Assembly: GCA_047967505.1 (NCBI GenBank)
Contig: CM106541.1
Length of the DNA stretch: 64,000 bases
From: Dipteris shenzhenensis
Lineage: Eukaryota > Polypodiophyta > Polypodiopsida > Gleicheniales
Reading direction: 5' to 3' (one strand)
Both the position numbers and the translations under genes were made by a program. The notes under the pieces were generated by a model, which ran no database searches, was not told the DNA's origin, and saw only the letters and a list, made by a program, of their open reading frames with translations. Below, piece after piece: positions 23,897 to 33,690 of this stretch. The stretch's first letter is position 1. Every line of letters begins with the position of its first letter.

Positions 23897-24392
23897 ATGG
23901 CTATCAGAAGCGCGGACAAGGTCATGATGATGGTGGGGAATGAAGTGGTTGGAATTGGTGGAGTGTGTGCAATAGATCCGGAGGCCTACTGTAGTGGTGT
24001 GAAGATTGGGACAGAAAATGTATCGGTGATAGTGGAGAAGTCTATCAATAGTAAAATGCTCTTGCCATTTCCCACTATGGATGTAGTGCTTGTTGGTGAG
24101 GCAATTTGGAGCATTGTCAGGTGGCCTAAGGGCTCTCTAAAACATGTTGGTGATTCTTTAGATGATGCGGTAACTGAAGAAGCTACACCAAGTGAGCCTG
24201 AGCGACCTTATGTTGAGGCAATGCCATTTTCTTCATTGGAAACTGACAATTTCATTCGTGAATCTTGGAAAGAGAAAAAAGTTATCTTATGGGATGAGAG
24301 CAAAACAAAGACCGTGGGGGAAGGTGTGATCTTATATGTTTTACCGGGAGACTCTATAAACTTTGACCTATTGGGTAACGATTGCATTGGTG

Positions 24393-24397
24393 TGGGT
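24393..24397 (+). repeat. Target-site duplication, left (TGGGT)
   Basis: Five bases immediately before the LTR start at 24398; identical to 29777-29781. Confidence 0.97.
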
Positions 24398-25091
24398 TGT
24401 AAGAAAATAGTACGCAGCGGAAGATAACAACAAAACGCAAGTACACGATGGAAAGCTGGAGAGAATACAAAAATTCTGATATACCAAACTGCTGATACAA
24501 CTGATGGTTGGCTGTCCACCCGTGCGCTCTATAGACAGAGCTTCGATGGTGATCTAGACAGATGCTGGACGGAGGACTATGAGCGTGAAGAACTGGTGAT
24601 CTGATGATAGGGGGTGGCCACTTATATAGTGTAAGTGGTTGACGGTCGGCCCTGTAATAGGCAGTCGGCCTAATAGACAGTCGGCCTGGAAGACCAACCG
24701 ACCCTTCAGAAAACATGCCGTCGGGCAGATGAAGGATCGCGCATAGGTCATACCGTCGGGCCTGGGGCTACCGGCAGCCCCCGGACCCTGCCGCTGGGGG
24801 CTTTGCCCCCAGACCCCCACCGGGGGCCTGCGCCCCCCGGACCCCCTGCTATCGGGGGGGCTATCGCCCCCCCGAACCCCCCCTTTGTGCAGACGGGTAT
24901 CTACTCTTGGCTCCTAAGCCGTCTCATAACCATCTGGTCTACTCTAAGACCCCTTCCAGTGTCTAAACTGGGGATCCCTCCCAATATCTGATACCCATCA
25001 TGGCTTCTCCTCATATGGGGGCCTTACAACATTGGGTACACAGAATATTGGTGGGTTACATGAGAGGTGGACATTTGAGCTAACTCTAACA
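24398..25091 (-). repeat. 3' LTR of the copia element (694 bp)
   Basis: On the plus strand it begins TGTAAGAAAATAG and ends CTAACTCTAACA. It carries an extra 132-bp GC-rich block (24761-24892) missing from the other LTR. Confidence 0.95.
24761..24892. repeat. GC-rich hairpin cluster present in only one LTR
   Basis: Contains three inverted repeats: CTGGGGGC-TTT-GCCCCCAG, CCGGGGG...CCCCCGG, and a 10-bp stem TCGGGGGGGC-TATC-GCCCCCCCGA. Base composition differs sharply from the surrounding LTR. Confidence 0.9.
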
Positions 25092-25100
25092 CCCCCCCTC
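25092..25100 (-). promoter_or_regulatory. Polypurine tract of the copia element
   Basis: Minus-strand GAGGGGGGG abuts the 3' LTR; it primes plus-strand DNA synthesis in LTR elements. Confidence 0.8.
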
Positions 25101-25120
25101 AATGTTCACCCGAAGATGAA

Positions 25121-28100
25121 CTACGTGTTCGGACCAATGTTGAGTCGATGTAGATGCCGCAACAATAAATCACTCCCAAGAGCCTTCGTGAAGATGTCTG
25201 CGCAGTTGTCCTCTGTGGGACAATACTCCAGCTCTATGACTCCATCCTCGATGAGCTCTCGTACGTAGTGATACTGGATCTCTATGTGCTTTGTACGAGC
25301 ATGGAACACAGGATTCTTTGCAATGGCCATGCAACTCTGATTGTCGCATTTTAGAACCGTCGCATCTTCGATTGGAACTCCGATGTCTTGCAGGATCCTC
25401 CTTAGCCAAACTGCTTGACAAGCAGCAATGCATGCTGCCTTGTACTCAGCTTCCGTCGAAGATAGTGCCACTGTTGGTTGCTTCTTGCTAATCCAAGAGA
25501 ACACGCCTGAACCAAGTGAAAAACAATATCCAGAAACTGACTTTCTAGAATCACAATCTCCCGCCCAATCTGAGTCACAGTAACCCGCCAAGGTCTTCCC
25601 TGCTCTGTAGGTAATGCCATACTCCAGTGTACCTTTCACGTACTTTAGCACACGCATCCCTGCTTTCCAATGGTTCTCTCGAGGTTGATTTGAGAACCTA
25701 CTAAGTACACCAACTGCAAAGCTGATATCAGGTCTAGTGTTGCACAGAAAAATGAGACTCCCCACAAGTTTCCTATACTCCTTGATGTCGACAAGTGGTG
25801 ATGCATCCTCCACTGAGAGCTTACCATTCACCTCCATGGGAGAGACCACGTCCTTACACTCGGTCATACCGAATGCCTTCAAGATCTCGCGAGCATATCT
25901 CTGCTGAGAGATGAAAATCCTGCCAGGTTTTTGCCAAACCTCAATGCCGAGGCAAAAGTGCATGAGCCCCAAATCTGTCATCTCAAACTCGGAACTCAAC
26001 GACTCCCTCAACTGTTGCAGCATCTTCTCATGATCTCCTGTGATGATCAAGTCATCCACGTAAAGGACTATTACCACATACTTGCCATCCTGCTTACAAA
26101 CATACAGGTTAGCATCAGAAGCACTTTTTGAGAAACCAATAGATATGAGAAAGCTATCAATCCGTTGGTACCATGCCCTTGGGGCCTGTTTCAGCCCATA
26201 CAATGCCTTCTTTAGTTTGCAAACCTTGTTCTCTGAATTGGGCACCTCAAATCCTGGTGGCTGGAACACATATACCTCCTCCTTGAGATGTCCATTCAAG
26301 AACGCAGATTTCACGTCCATTTGAAACACCGGCCACTGCTTATGAGCAGCCAAGGCAAGTACCACCCGAATAGTTGTCATCCTTGCTGTAGGAGCAAAGG
26401 AATCCTCAAAATCAAAGCCTTCAACTTGAGAGTATCCTTGTGCAACAAGCCTAGCCTTGTACTTTTCCAAAGATCCATCAGATTTGTACTTGGCCTTCCA
26501 TACCCATTTGGTACCAATGATCTTCCTTTTTTCTGGACGATCAACCAAGTCCCAAGTTTGATTCTTCATGATGCTGTCATACTCCTCTTGCATGGCAGCT
26601 TTCCAATTTGGATCCGCCATTGCCTCATCCAAATTCATAGGCTCTTGAACTTTCATAATCTCAGCCATCAAGGCCATATTGACTATGTGTTCAGAAGCCC
26701 TTTTCTGCTCCTCTATCCTCTTTGATCGTCGAAGTCCATCTGCAGATGACTCCGCCAAGTCTGGAACCGGATTCTTCTCATCAAAGAGCTGCCTTGCCCA
26801 CTTTGGAAGTGGCTTACCTTGTGGAGCCAAGGCATGTTGTGGTGTTGGTGGAGTTTGTTCCTCGAAGTACTCCTCCTCATTCTGCAACTCTGCTTTAGAT
26901 ACGGGCACAAGGTGAGTTACTTTTACGGCTGATGATAAAGTGGAAGGGCATACCTCCTCCTCCACTGTATGTGGCTGTTCCCAAAACACCACATCACGAC
27001 TGACCACGATCTTCTTTGCCTCTGGATCATATAGCCGGTACGCCTTTGACTCCTGGCTATAGCCCATGAAGATACACTTTCTGCTCTTTGGATCTAATTT
27101 CTTTCTGGTGCTATCTGGAACATGAACAAAACACTCACATCCAAATGTTCTGAAATGAGAAGCGGAAGGCTTTTTACCTGAATAAGCCTCCAAAGGTGTT
27201 TTGCCCGTCAAGGCCTTTGTGAAGCTTCGATTGAGGATGTAGACTGCTGTATTGACTGCCTCAGCCCAAAAAGACTTAGGCAATCCTTTACCTAGTGCCA
27301 TGCATCGTGCCATCTCCATGGTAGTACGATTGCGACACTCTACAACACCATTTTGTTGCGGAGTATGTGCAGTCGTGAGTTGGCGCTTAATGCCATTCTC
27401 GTGCAAGTATGTGTCGAACTCTTTTGACAGGAACTCTCCTCCTCGATCCGTGCGAAGCTTCTTTACCTTCAGCCCGCTTTCGTTTTCCACCATCTTTTGC
27501 CACTGTTTGAATTTTCCAAGAGCTTCAGCCTTATCTCGTAAAAAATACACCCACATGTATCTACTGTAGTCGTCGACGATAAGCATATAGTAGTTACATC
27601 CCCCCAAAGCTTGAGTCGGAGCTTTCCCACTGAGATCAGCATGAACCAATTCTAGAGGAGCCTTTGCCCGATAGCCGCTCTCATGTGGAAAAGCCTTCCT
27701 TTGTTGCTTGCCCATCATACAAGCTTCACAAGGTTCCTGCACCTTTGAGAGTGCAGGCAAGTGTGCAACCATCCCTGTTTTCTGCATTTCCAAAAGAATA
27801 GGATAACTAAGATGACCAAATCTTTCATGCCATACCTTACTGATGCCCACTCCTGAAGAGACTGTTAGTGCCGTCAGCTCGTAGAGATTGTTCTTCCTTA
27901 CTGCCTTGCCGACCACCTTGCCCGCTGCATTAAGGATTTCTGCTCCGGTCCTCTTGAAACGCACCTCCAAGTTGCGATCAGTTATCGCAGCAACCGAAAG
28001 CAAGTTCTTCTTTAGCTGAGGAACTAGTAATACATCAGAAAGCTCTTTAGTTTCACCCTCTTGAATGGAAAGAGAGATAGTACCTGTACCTTCCACAGGG

Positions 28101-29134
28101 CATTTTGCATTATTACCGACCGTCACGTTCATGGGCTCTTGTAGAGGCTTGAAAGAGCTATACCAATCCTTCTTTCTGGTCATGTGACGGGACGCTCCAC
28201 TATCAAGGAGCCACGAATCATTCGTTGTTGAAACTTCTGTTGAGGAGCATATTTCTTCAATTGCAACCCATAGCTCCAACTCAGTTTCAACTGTGTTGGC
28301 AGATTCCTTGCCTTTCGAAGAAGACTGTGTAGTGCCATTCTTTTCGTCGTGCTGCTTCTTTCTGCAATCCTTGATCATGTGACCGCTTTTGTTGCAGTAG
28401 TGGCACTTACCTGAAAACTTCTTCTTCTTACCATTCTTCTTCTCTCCACCCTTCCCTTTGGATGTGGTTGAGAATGCTGCATCACTTCCGCCATCGCGGG
28501 TCTTCATTCGCATCTCCTCCTCTAGAAGCATCGCACTGAACTCTTCAAAAGTGAGGGGTGGATTTCTTACCTGCGTGTTGAGTGTCGTAACCAACGCATC
28601 GTACTTTTGTGGAAGGATCCGAATGCACCTTCTGGCCAACTCTTCGCTGGTCTTTGTAATCCCAACCGCCGCCATCTGATCACGTAGATTCTTGATCCGT
28701 GTGATGAATGTCTCAGCTGATTCTCCATCAGAGCACCTCTCTGCAGCAAGCATATTCTCCAGATTTTGAATTCTGGTCTGATTCCGCGTTTCATACTGAC
28801 CTTTCAGTATGTTCCAAGCCTCACTTGCCTTGTCTGTATGCTGAATCAGAGTCAAAACAGAATCACTTGAACTGGTAACAAGAGCGCTGAGTGCATCTGC
28901 GTTCCTTCGTTTCCATGCCCGAAGAAGATCTGCATTCGGTGGCGTTATGACGTTGGGGTTGTTTGGATTCGGTGATCCAACCGGTTCTGGATCCAATCCC
29001 AGAACAGTATCCAGAAGCTCATATGAATCCAAGATCGCGCTGATCTTGAATTTCCACAAAGTATAATTCGTCCCATCGAGCTTGCCTTCATTGAAGGCAG
29101 GTGGACGAATTCGCAACGGGGTTGGTGCAGCCAT
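25121..29134 (-). CDS. Copia gag-pol polyprotein
   Basis: A single open frame of 1337 codons plus stop, starting at ATG 29134; an in-frame GTG lies one codon upstream. Approximate residues, counted from that GTG: UBN2-type gag from 20 to 210 (Y-T-L-W-K-F, L-K-G-Q-Y-E); zinc knuckle [14 protein letters not shown] at 245-258; protease L-L-D-S-G-A-S at 310; GAG-pre-integrase W-H-E-R-F-G-H-L-S. The integrase core has [14 protein letters not shown] and [10 protein letters not shown] has [21 protein letters not shown] and Y-V-D-D-L. RNase H has Y-C-D-S-D-W-A-G and S-S-T-E-A-E-Y. All catalytic residues are present, so the product could be functional. Size is typical for copia. Confidence 0.97.
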   Translation of the reverse strand: MAAPTPLRIRPPAFNEGKLDGTNYTLWKFKISAILDSYELLDTVLGLDPEPVGSPNPNNPNVITPPNADLLRAWKRRNADALSALVTSSSDSVLTLIQHTDKASEAWNILKGQYETRNQTRIQNLENMLAAERCSDGESAETFITRIKNLRDQMAAVGITKTSEELARRCIRILPQKYDALVTTLNTQVRNPPLTFEEFSAMLLEEEMRMKTRDGGSDAAFSTTSKGKGGEKKNGKKKKFSGKCHYCNKSGHMIKDCRKKQHDEKNGTTQSSSKGKESANTVETELELWVAIEEICSSTEVSTTNDSWLLDSGASRHMTRKKDWYSSFKPLQEPMNVTVGNNAKCPVEGTGTISLSIQEGETKELSDVLLVPQLKKNLLSVAAITDRNLEVRFKRTGAEILNAAGKVVGKAVRKNNLYELTALTVSSGVGISKVWHERFGHLSYPILLEMQKTGMVAHLPALSKVQEPCEACMMGKQQRKAFPHESGYRAKAPLELVHADLSGKAPTQALGGCNYYMLIVDDYSRYMWVYFLRDKAEALGKFKQWQKMVENESGLKVKKLRTDRGGEFLSKEFDTYLHENGIKRQLTTAHTPQQNGVVECRNRTTMEMARCMALGKGLPKSFWAEAVNTAVYILNRSFTKALTGKTPLEAYSGKKPSASHFRTFGCECFVHVPDSTRKKLDPKSRKCIFMGYSQESKAYRLYDPEAKKIVVSRDVVFWEQPHTVEEEVCPSTLSSAVKVTHLVPVSKAELQNEEEYFEEQTPPTPQHALAPQGKPLPKWARQLFDEKNPVPDLAESSADGLRRSKRIEEQKRASEHIVNMALMAEIMKVQEPMNLDEAMADPNWKAAMQEEYDSIMKNQTWDLVDRPEKRKIIGTKWVWKAKYKSDGSLEKYKARLVAQGYSQVEGFDFEDSFAPTARMTTIRVVLALAAHKQWPVFQMDVKSAFLNGHLKEEVYVFQPPGFEVPNSENKVCKLKKALYGLKQAPRAWYQRIDSFLISIGFSKSASDANLYVCKQDGKYVVIVLYVDDLIITGDHEKMLQQLRESLSSEFEMTDLGLMHFCLGIEVWQKPGRIFISQQRYAREILKAFGMTECKDVVSPMEVNGKLSVEDASPLVDIKEYRKLVGSLIFLCNTRPDISFAVGVLSRFSNQPRENHWKAGMRVLKYVKGTLEYGITYRAGKTLAGYCDSDWAGDCDSRKSVSGYCFSLGSGVFSWISKKQPTVALSSTEAEYKAACIAACQAVWLRRILQDIGVPIEDATVLKCDNQSCMAIAKNPVFHARTKHIEIQYHYVRELIEDGVIELEYCPTEDNCADIFTKALGSDLLLRHLHRLNIGPNT

Positions 29135-29202
29135 CACTCCTAGTAGCCTTTGCTAACAAAGCTCGTTGAACTTGCAATAAAGTCGTTACTTAGATAGCCT
29201 GA

Positions 29203-29214
29203 GCTCTGATACCA
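29203..29214 (-). promoter_or_regulatory. Primer-binding site, tRNA-iMet
   Basis: Minus-strand TGGTATCAGAGC directly follows the 5' LTR end, an exact match to the common plant copia site. Confidence 0.93.
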
Positions 29215-29776
29215 TGTAAGAAAATAGTACGCAGCGGAAGATAACAACAAAACGCAAGTACACGATGGAAAGCTGGAGAGAATACAAAAATTCTGATATA
29301 CCAAACTGCTGATACAACTGATGGTTGGCTGTCCACCCGTGCGCTCTACAGACAGAGCTTCGATGGTGATCTAGACAGATGCTGGACGGAGGACTATGAG
29401 CGTGAAGAACTGGTGATCTGATGATAGGGGGTGGCCACTTATATAGTGTAAGTGGTTGACGGTCAGCCCTGTAATAGGCAGTCGGCCTAATAGACAGTCG
29501 GCCTGGAAGACCAACCGACCCTTCAGAAAACATGCCGTCGGGCAGATGAAGGATCGCGCATAGGTCATACCGTCGGGACGGGTATCTACTCTTGGCTCCT
29601 AAGCCGTCTCATAACCATCTGGTCTACTCTAAGACCCCTTCCAGTGTCTAAACTGGGGATCCCTCCCAATATCTGATACCCATCATGGCTTCTCCTCATA
29701 TGGGGGCCTTACAACATTGGGTACACAGAATATTGGTGGGTTACATGAGAGGTGGACATTTGAGCTAACTCTAACA
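29215..29776 (-). repeat. 5' LTR of the copia element (562 bp)
   Basis: Same termini as the other LTR. A TATATAAG promoter box is on the minus strand at 29438-29445. Two substitutions relative to the 3' LTR were seen on direct reading (positions about 29349 and 29466). Confidence 0.95.
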
Positions 29777-29781
29777 TGGGT
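29777..29781 (+). repeat. Target-site duplication, right (TGGGT)
   Basis: Identical to 24393-24397. The host reading frame resumes in phase directly after it with ATT-GAA-AAG. Confidence 0.97.
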
Positions 29782-32599
29782 ATTGAAAAGAAAGAACAAA
29801 TTAGAGGAAGTGACTTAGGGTCTTCTATGCAAGATGTCGGCTCTCTCAGCCTAGTAAAGTGGCCCATCAAGCAGATTACCTTACTTGAAGGAAGCCCATT
29901 GCAACAATATGTGCCCATGGACCACGTTACTGGTATAGATGAGTTGGTCAATGATCAAATGTTGAAAAGGGATGATCCAACATCAAAGAAAAGAAGGTAC
30001 ACTTTCATTAACAGGGTGCCTAAACAAAGAGAGCCTCCAACACCAATGTACAAAATGTCACTAGATTCAATGCAGCAGGTTTCTTCCATCGATTGTCGTG
30101 GGAGTAGGTGTTGCCAACATGCAAAGCGAGATCTCTTAATGAATCTAAGGAAGAACTTTTGGGGCAGCTCCTTGGAGTCTCGTACAAACTTTATATACAA
30201 TGTGTTGTCAACGGCTTGGCATCATGACTACAGAGGGAGGATATGCTACAACTTCAGGATAAACGGTCAGGATGTCTGTTGTAGAGCATGGTATGAGATG
30301 CATGGAATTCCAAGGACATCATTTTATCGATACAGGGAGCAATTTGAGAGTGGTGTGTAGCGATATGTGCATGGCAATTCAGGGATTATGAGGAGGAGCA
30401 GGGAGCACATAGGTATGGGAAGGGCTCTCATTCAACACTTTGTGGATAATAGCACAGAGCATATGCCTCACAAGAGTAGAACCATGCAGGATGGTTCTAG
30501 AGAGACACAGCAAGTGATACCTGAAGTATATAAGAAGATAGACATCCTACGTGAAGTCAACACTTCACTTAATCAACGTGGTTATCAGAGCCTATCCACA
30601 TCCACATTTGGCAGGATTTGGAAATCAAACTTAAAAAATGTAGCCCTTGCTAAGATGAGTGAATTCTCTAAATGTAGCTTGTGCAGCCGGATCAAGGCTC
30701 AATTGGCAGCCACAAAAAGTCAAGATGAGCGCAATTCGCTGATGGAAGAGAGAAAGATGCATATGATACAGCAACAAAGTTGTAGGAACTTATACTATGC
30801 ATGGCGTAGGTACTCCGAGATGGATCCAAAAAAGTATGTATGCATTATCCATGATAAGATGGACAAAAAAAAAACGGCAATTCCAAGACTTCGGGTGAGG
30901 TCCAAGGACACCGATTCTGCATGGCAATTACAGGTTTCACTCATTGGAATGATTACCCATGGGCATGGAAACGGTCATTATGGACACTTCACCCTCAATG
31001 GTTTGTGGCCATCTGATCCCAACCTGATGATTGGATCGCTCTCAATTTGTTTGCACAACCTCGAGAGGATGGATATGCATAACCTTGGAGACCTTGCTAC
31101 CAATGGGATTCCTAGAAGCAATGCTCGCCTTTTGAATGCTCTATGTTCAAGAAACGCTTTGGACTCCCATTACAGTTCTAAAGGTGCACATGTTTCCACA
31201 AGTGGAGCTAGCTTGTCTGAAAATGTAGATGTCACGATCACAGATGCAAATCTAGAAACTGTATCGGAAAGTGACCCGAAGTCTATCACGGAGGCCATGA
31301 CAACTTCCATTGCAAGGGCTACAGACACATGTGTGAATTTTTTTCTGTCAAATACAAGAGAAAACCCACCCTCTTTAAAGGAGAGTGTTGCTATTGAGCC
31401 ACCATTCCAAAAGTTGCCAGAGAACTTGCTACTCCAACTAGATAATTGTGGGTCTGAGAACAAAAATAGATACTTGTTTGCATACCTTCTCTCCTTGTAG
31501 CAAGGGGCATTTTTAAGACAGTTCAATTGGGCTTCTTGATGGTAGGGCACACACATGAGGATATTGATGCAATGTTCAGCAGGTTTTCTGAGAGCTTGCG
31601 GGTGGGACAAACATTCAGTTTCCCGCATCTGATGGATACATTCAAAAAATGTACATCATCTTCACCGGCACCATTTGTTCTTACACGGGTTCCTAACTTC
31701 AAGTATTATGTGGATGGCTACCTATGTGATGGGCAAGAAATGCTAGTTGGACATGCAAAGCCATTACAATTTCGATTTTACATGCAAGGTGACAGACCAA
31801 TGATGCAGTACAAGGTGCATCCAAAATCACCGAATTGGATGCCCATTGAAGGGGGAATTGAGCTATGGAAGAAAGATAGTGAGGGTCGATCATTGTTGCC
31901 AACAGGTTGTCCGGATATACTGCCAATGGCTGCATTTGTGAGAGATCACTTGCAAGTAATAAAAGGGATAAAGGATTACATTAAGTTTTGGGAGAGATGT
32001 GCAAGTGGAAAGAATGCATCCTATGAGTCCTACATTAGGCCAGTGATAGACTATTGGAAAACCATGATCGGCGAGCTCGAACAGGAAAACATCTCAAAGA
32101 TAGGAATGTACAGAGAGTTTTGGCCAAGAACACAATCTCCTGATGAGGAGGATGATATAGATGCTTGCATTAATGATTTCCAAGGCTATGAGGAATGGAA
32201 TGATCACTATTGTGGGCCTCTAAAAGGTAAGCCGAGGGAAGAGTTTAGACCAATGGTGGATGTTAAGCAAGGTGACTTCGTCTTGGTGAGGCCATCAGAT
32301 CCTATATACCCTATATGGCTTGGGGTTGCCATATCAAGTGCCGAGATGGATGCTGCTTCTCCTAATTTCAAGAAATTATTAATTCAGTATTGGGCACCAT
32401 CAGTTAAGAGAAAGGGACTCAGTGATGCAGATGCCTATGTTGATTGCTGGAACAAGTATTGGGCAGAGAATAGGTTGGATCCACAGGTATGGGAGTGTAT
32501 TGATGCAATTGTCTGGTCATGGACATCAAAATCCATAAATAGACCCAAGAAGATCAAGATTCCATAGAGCGTATGTATCAAAGCACAGGAGAGCTTGCT

Positions 32600-32611
32600 T
32601 GGTATCAGAGC
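32600..32611 (+). promoter_or_regulatory. Isolated tRNA-iMet primer-binding site
   Basis: Exact TGGTATCAGAGC, 33 bases after the DUF7869 stop and just before the G-rich minisatellite. No LTR ending in CA directly precedes it, so it may be the surviving start of an LTR element whose LTR is lost. Confidence 0.45.
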
Positions 32612-32621
32612 TCCCGGGTCA

Positions 32622-33030
32622 TGGGGGTGGGGGGGGGTACGCGACATGCGTGCAAGGGGGGTTTGGGGGGGGGTTGGGGGGGTACACGACATGCGCGCAA
32701 GGGGGGGGGGGGATGGGGGGTGGGGGTGGGGGGGTACGCGACATGCGCGCAAGGGGGGGGGAGGGGGGGGGCGCACGGGGTTGGGGGGGGGTACGCGACG
32801 TGCACGCAAGGGGGGGGGGCATGGGGTGTTGGGGGGGGGGGGGGGGGGGTACGCGACATGCGCGCAAGGGGGGGGGGGGCAGCATGGTGGGTTGGTGGGG
32901 GGGGGGGGGGGCATGGGGGGTGGGGGTGGGGGGGGTATGCGACATGTGCACAAGGGGGGGGGGGGGGGGGGCATGGGGTGTGGGAGGGGGGGGGGGGGGT
33001 ACGCGACATGCCCGCAAGGGGGGGGGATGT
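32622..33030. repeat. G-rich minisatellite with seven conserved cores
   Basis: Seven copies of a core close to GTACGCGACATGCGCGCAAG (at about 32638, 32681, 32733, 32791, 32849, 32934 and 32999) are separated by poly-G-rich spacers of variable length. It has strong G-quadruplex potential. Gly- and Pro-rich frames through it are not genes. Confidence 0.93.
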
Positions 33031-33224
33031 AAGAGTGAGGCATAGTTGATCCCAAATTGACGTTTGGGACGAGTAGTCTCAGAAAAGACTCGTGCTTGTA
33101 TCTCGTAGAGTATGTCGCGCCCGTCGCAACCGTTCAAGACTCGCCTCGAGCGATCCGACATCGTATGCAAAAGTTATGACCTCTTGAAGATCGGGGGGCA
33201 CCACCACCGTCGAGGGCACGTTGG

Positions 33225-33690
33225 GGCCCGGGAGGGACGCCGATGCACGGGGACGGAGGCACGTGGCGCGGGTCCGAAACGATGCGGGAGCCCGAGCCCA
33301 CGGTAGGGGCGCGGCGTCAGGGCGTCACTGTGGGACGGGGGCACGACGGCATTGGGTTGGAGGCGTGGGTGCGCCTGGCGTCATCGGGGTGCCACGCGTC
33401 TCCACCCGGGTGCTCGGGGTGCCATCGTGGAACGGGGGCGCGGCAGCGTCGGGTTGGAGGCGTGGGTGCATGGGGGCATCGAGGGCGCGACAGCATCGGG
33501 TTGGAGACGCGGGGAGTGGCCGGGGGCGACGCGGGTGCTCAGGGGCACCATGCGTCCCGACCCGACCCGGGAGCCCAGGGCACCACCATGGGATGGGGGC
33601 GTGACGGCGTCGGGTTGGAGGCGTGGGTGTGCCTGGTGTCGCCGGGGTGCACCATGCATATCCCGACCCGACCCGGGAGCTTTTTATACG
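33225..33690. repeat. GC-rich minisatellite, units of about 80-140 bp
   Basis: Repeated GTCGGGTTGGAGGCGTGGGT, GGGGTGCCACGCGTC-like and CCCGACCCGACCCGGGAGC words, in at least four imperfect units. Base composition is far more GC-rich than the AT-rich sequence that begins at 33690. Confidence 0.85.

Larger units (their letters stand above)
24398..29776 (-). mobile_element. Nearly intact Ty1/copia LTR retrotransposon
   Basis: Complete structure on the minus strand: LTRs at both ends with TG...CA termini, a perfect TGGGT duplication, a tRNA-iMet primer-binding site (29203-29214), one uninterrupted gag-pol frame (25121-29134) and a polypurine tract (25092-25100). The two LTRs show only two substitutions over about 560 aligned bases, plus one 132-bp indel. 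Few LTR differences indicate a recent insertion. It lies within the reading frame of the DUF8039-DUF7869 gene, in opposite orientation. Confidence 0.97.
23897..32567 (+). pseudogene. DUF8039-DUF7869 gene interrupted by a copia element
   Basis: Coding parts are 23897-24397 and 29782-32567. The first part has the layout of DUF8039 (plant transposon proteins): G-G-V-C-A-I-D-P, a G-V-K-I-G-T-E-N-V-S-V-I-V block, L-L-P-F-P-T, V-G-E-A-I and W-P-K. The second part is DUF7869-like: C-R-A-W-Y-E-M-H-G-I-P upstream, I-H-D-K-M-D (30850-30864), L-D-N-C-G-S-E-N-K-N (31438 on), G-H-T-H-E-D-I-D (31545-31568) and a C-terminal tail with G-D-F-V-L-V-R-P. The acidic residues resemble a DDE/RNase H-fold set (inference). 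Defects are the copia insertion at 24397/29777, an in-frame TAG at 30358 and a one-base frameshift near 31494-31499. The frame is in phase across the insertion. Function is unproven; relatives behave like repeated, transposon-linked genes. Confidence 0.72.

Noticed and set aside
24398-24427. Ending the 23897 reading frame at the stop within the LTR as a complete gene
   Set aside because: The last codons are LTR sequence. The duplication and phase show that the gene continues at 29782.
32435-33170. Overlapping Gly- and Pro-rich frames on both strands
   Set aside because: They translate the G-rich minisatellite; stop codons are simply rare in such DNA.
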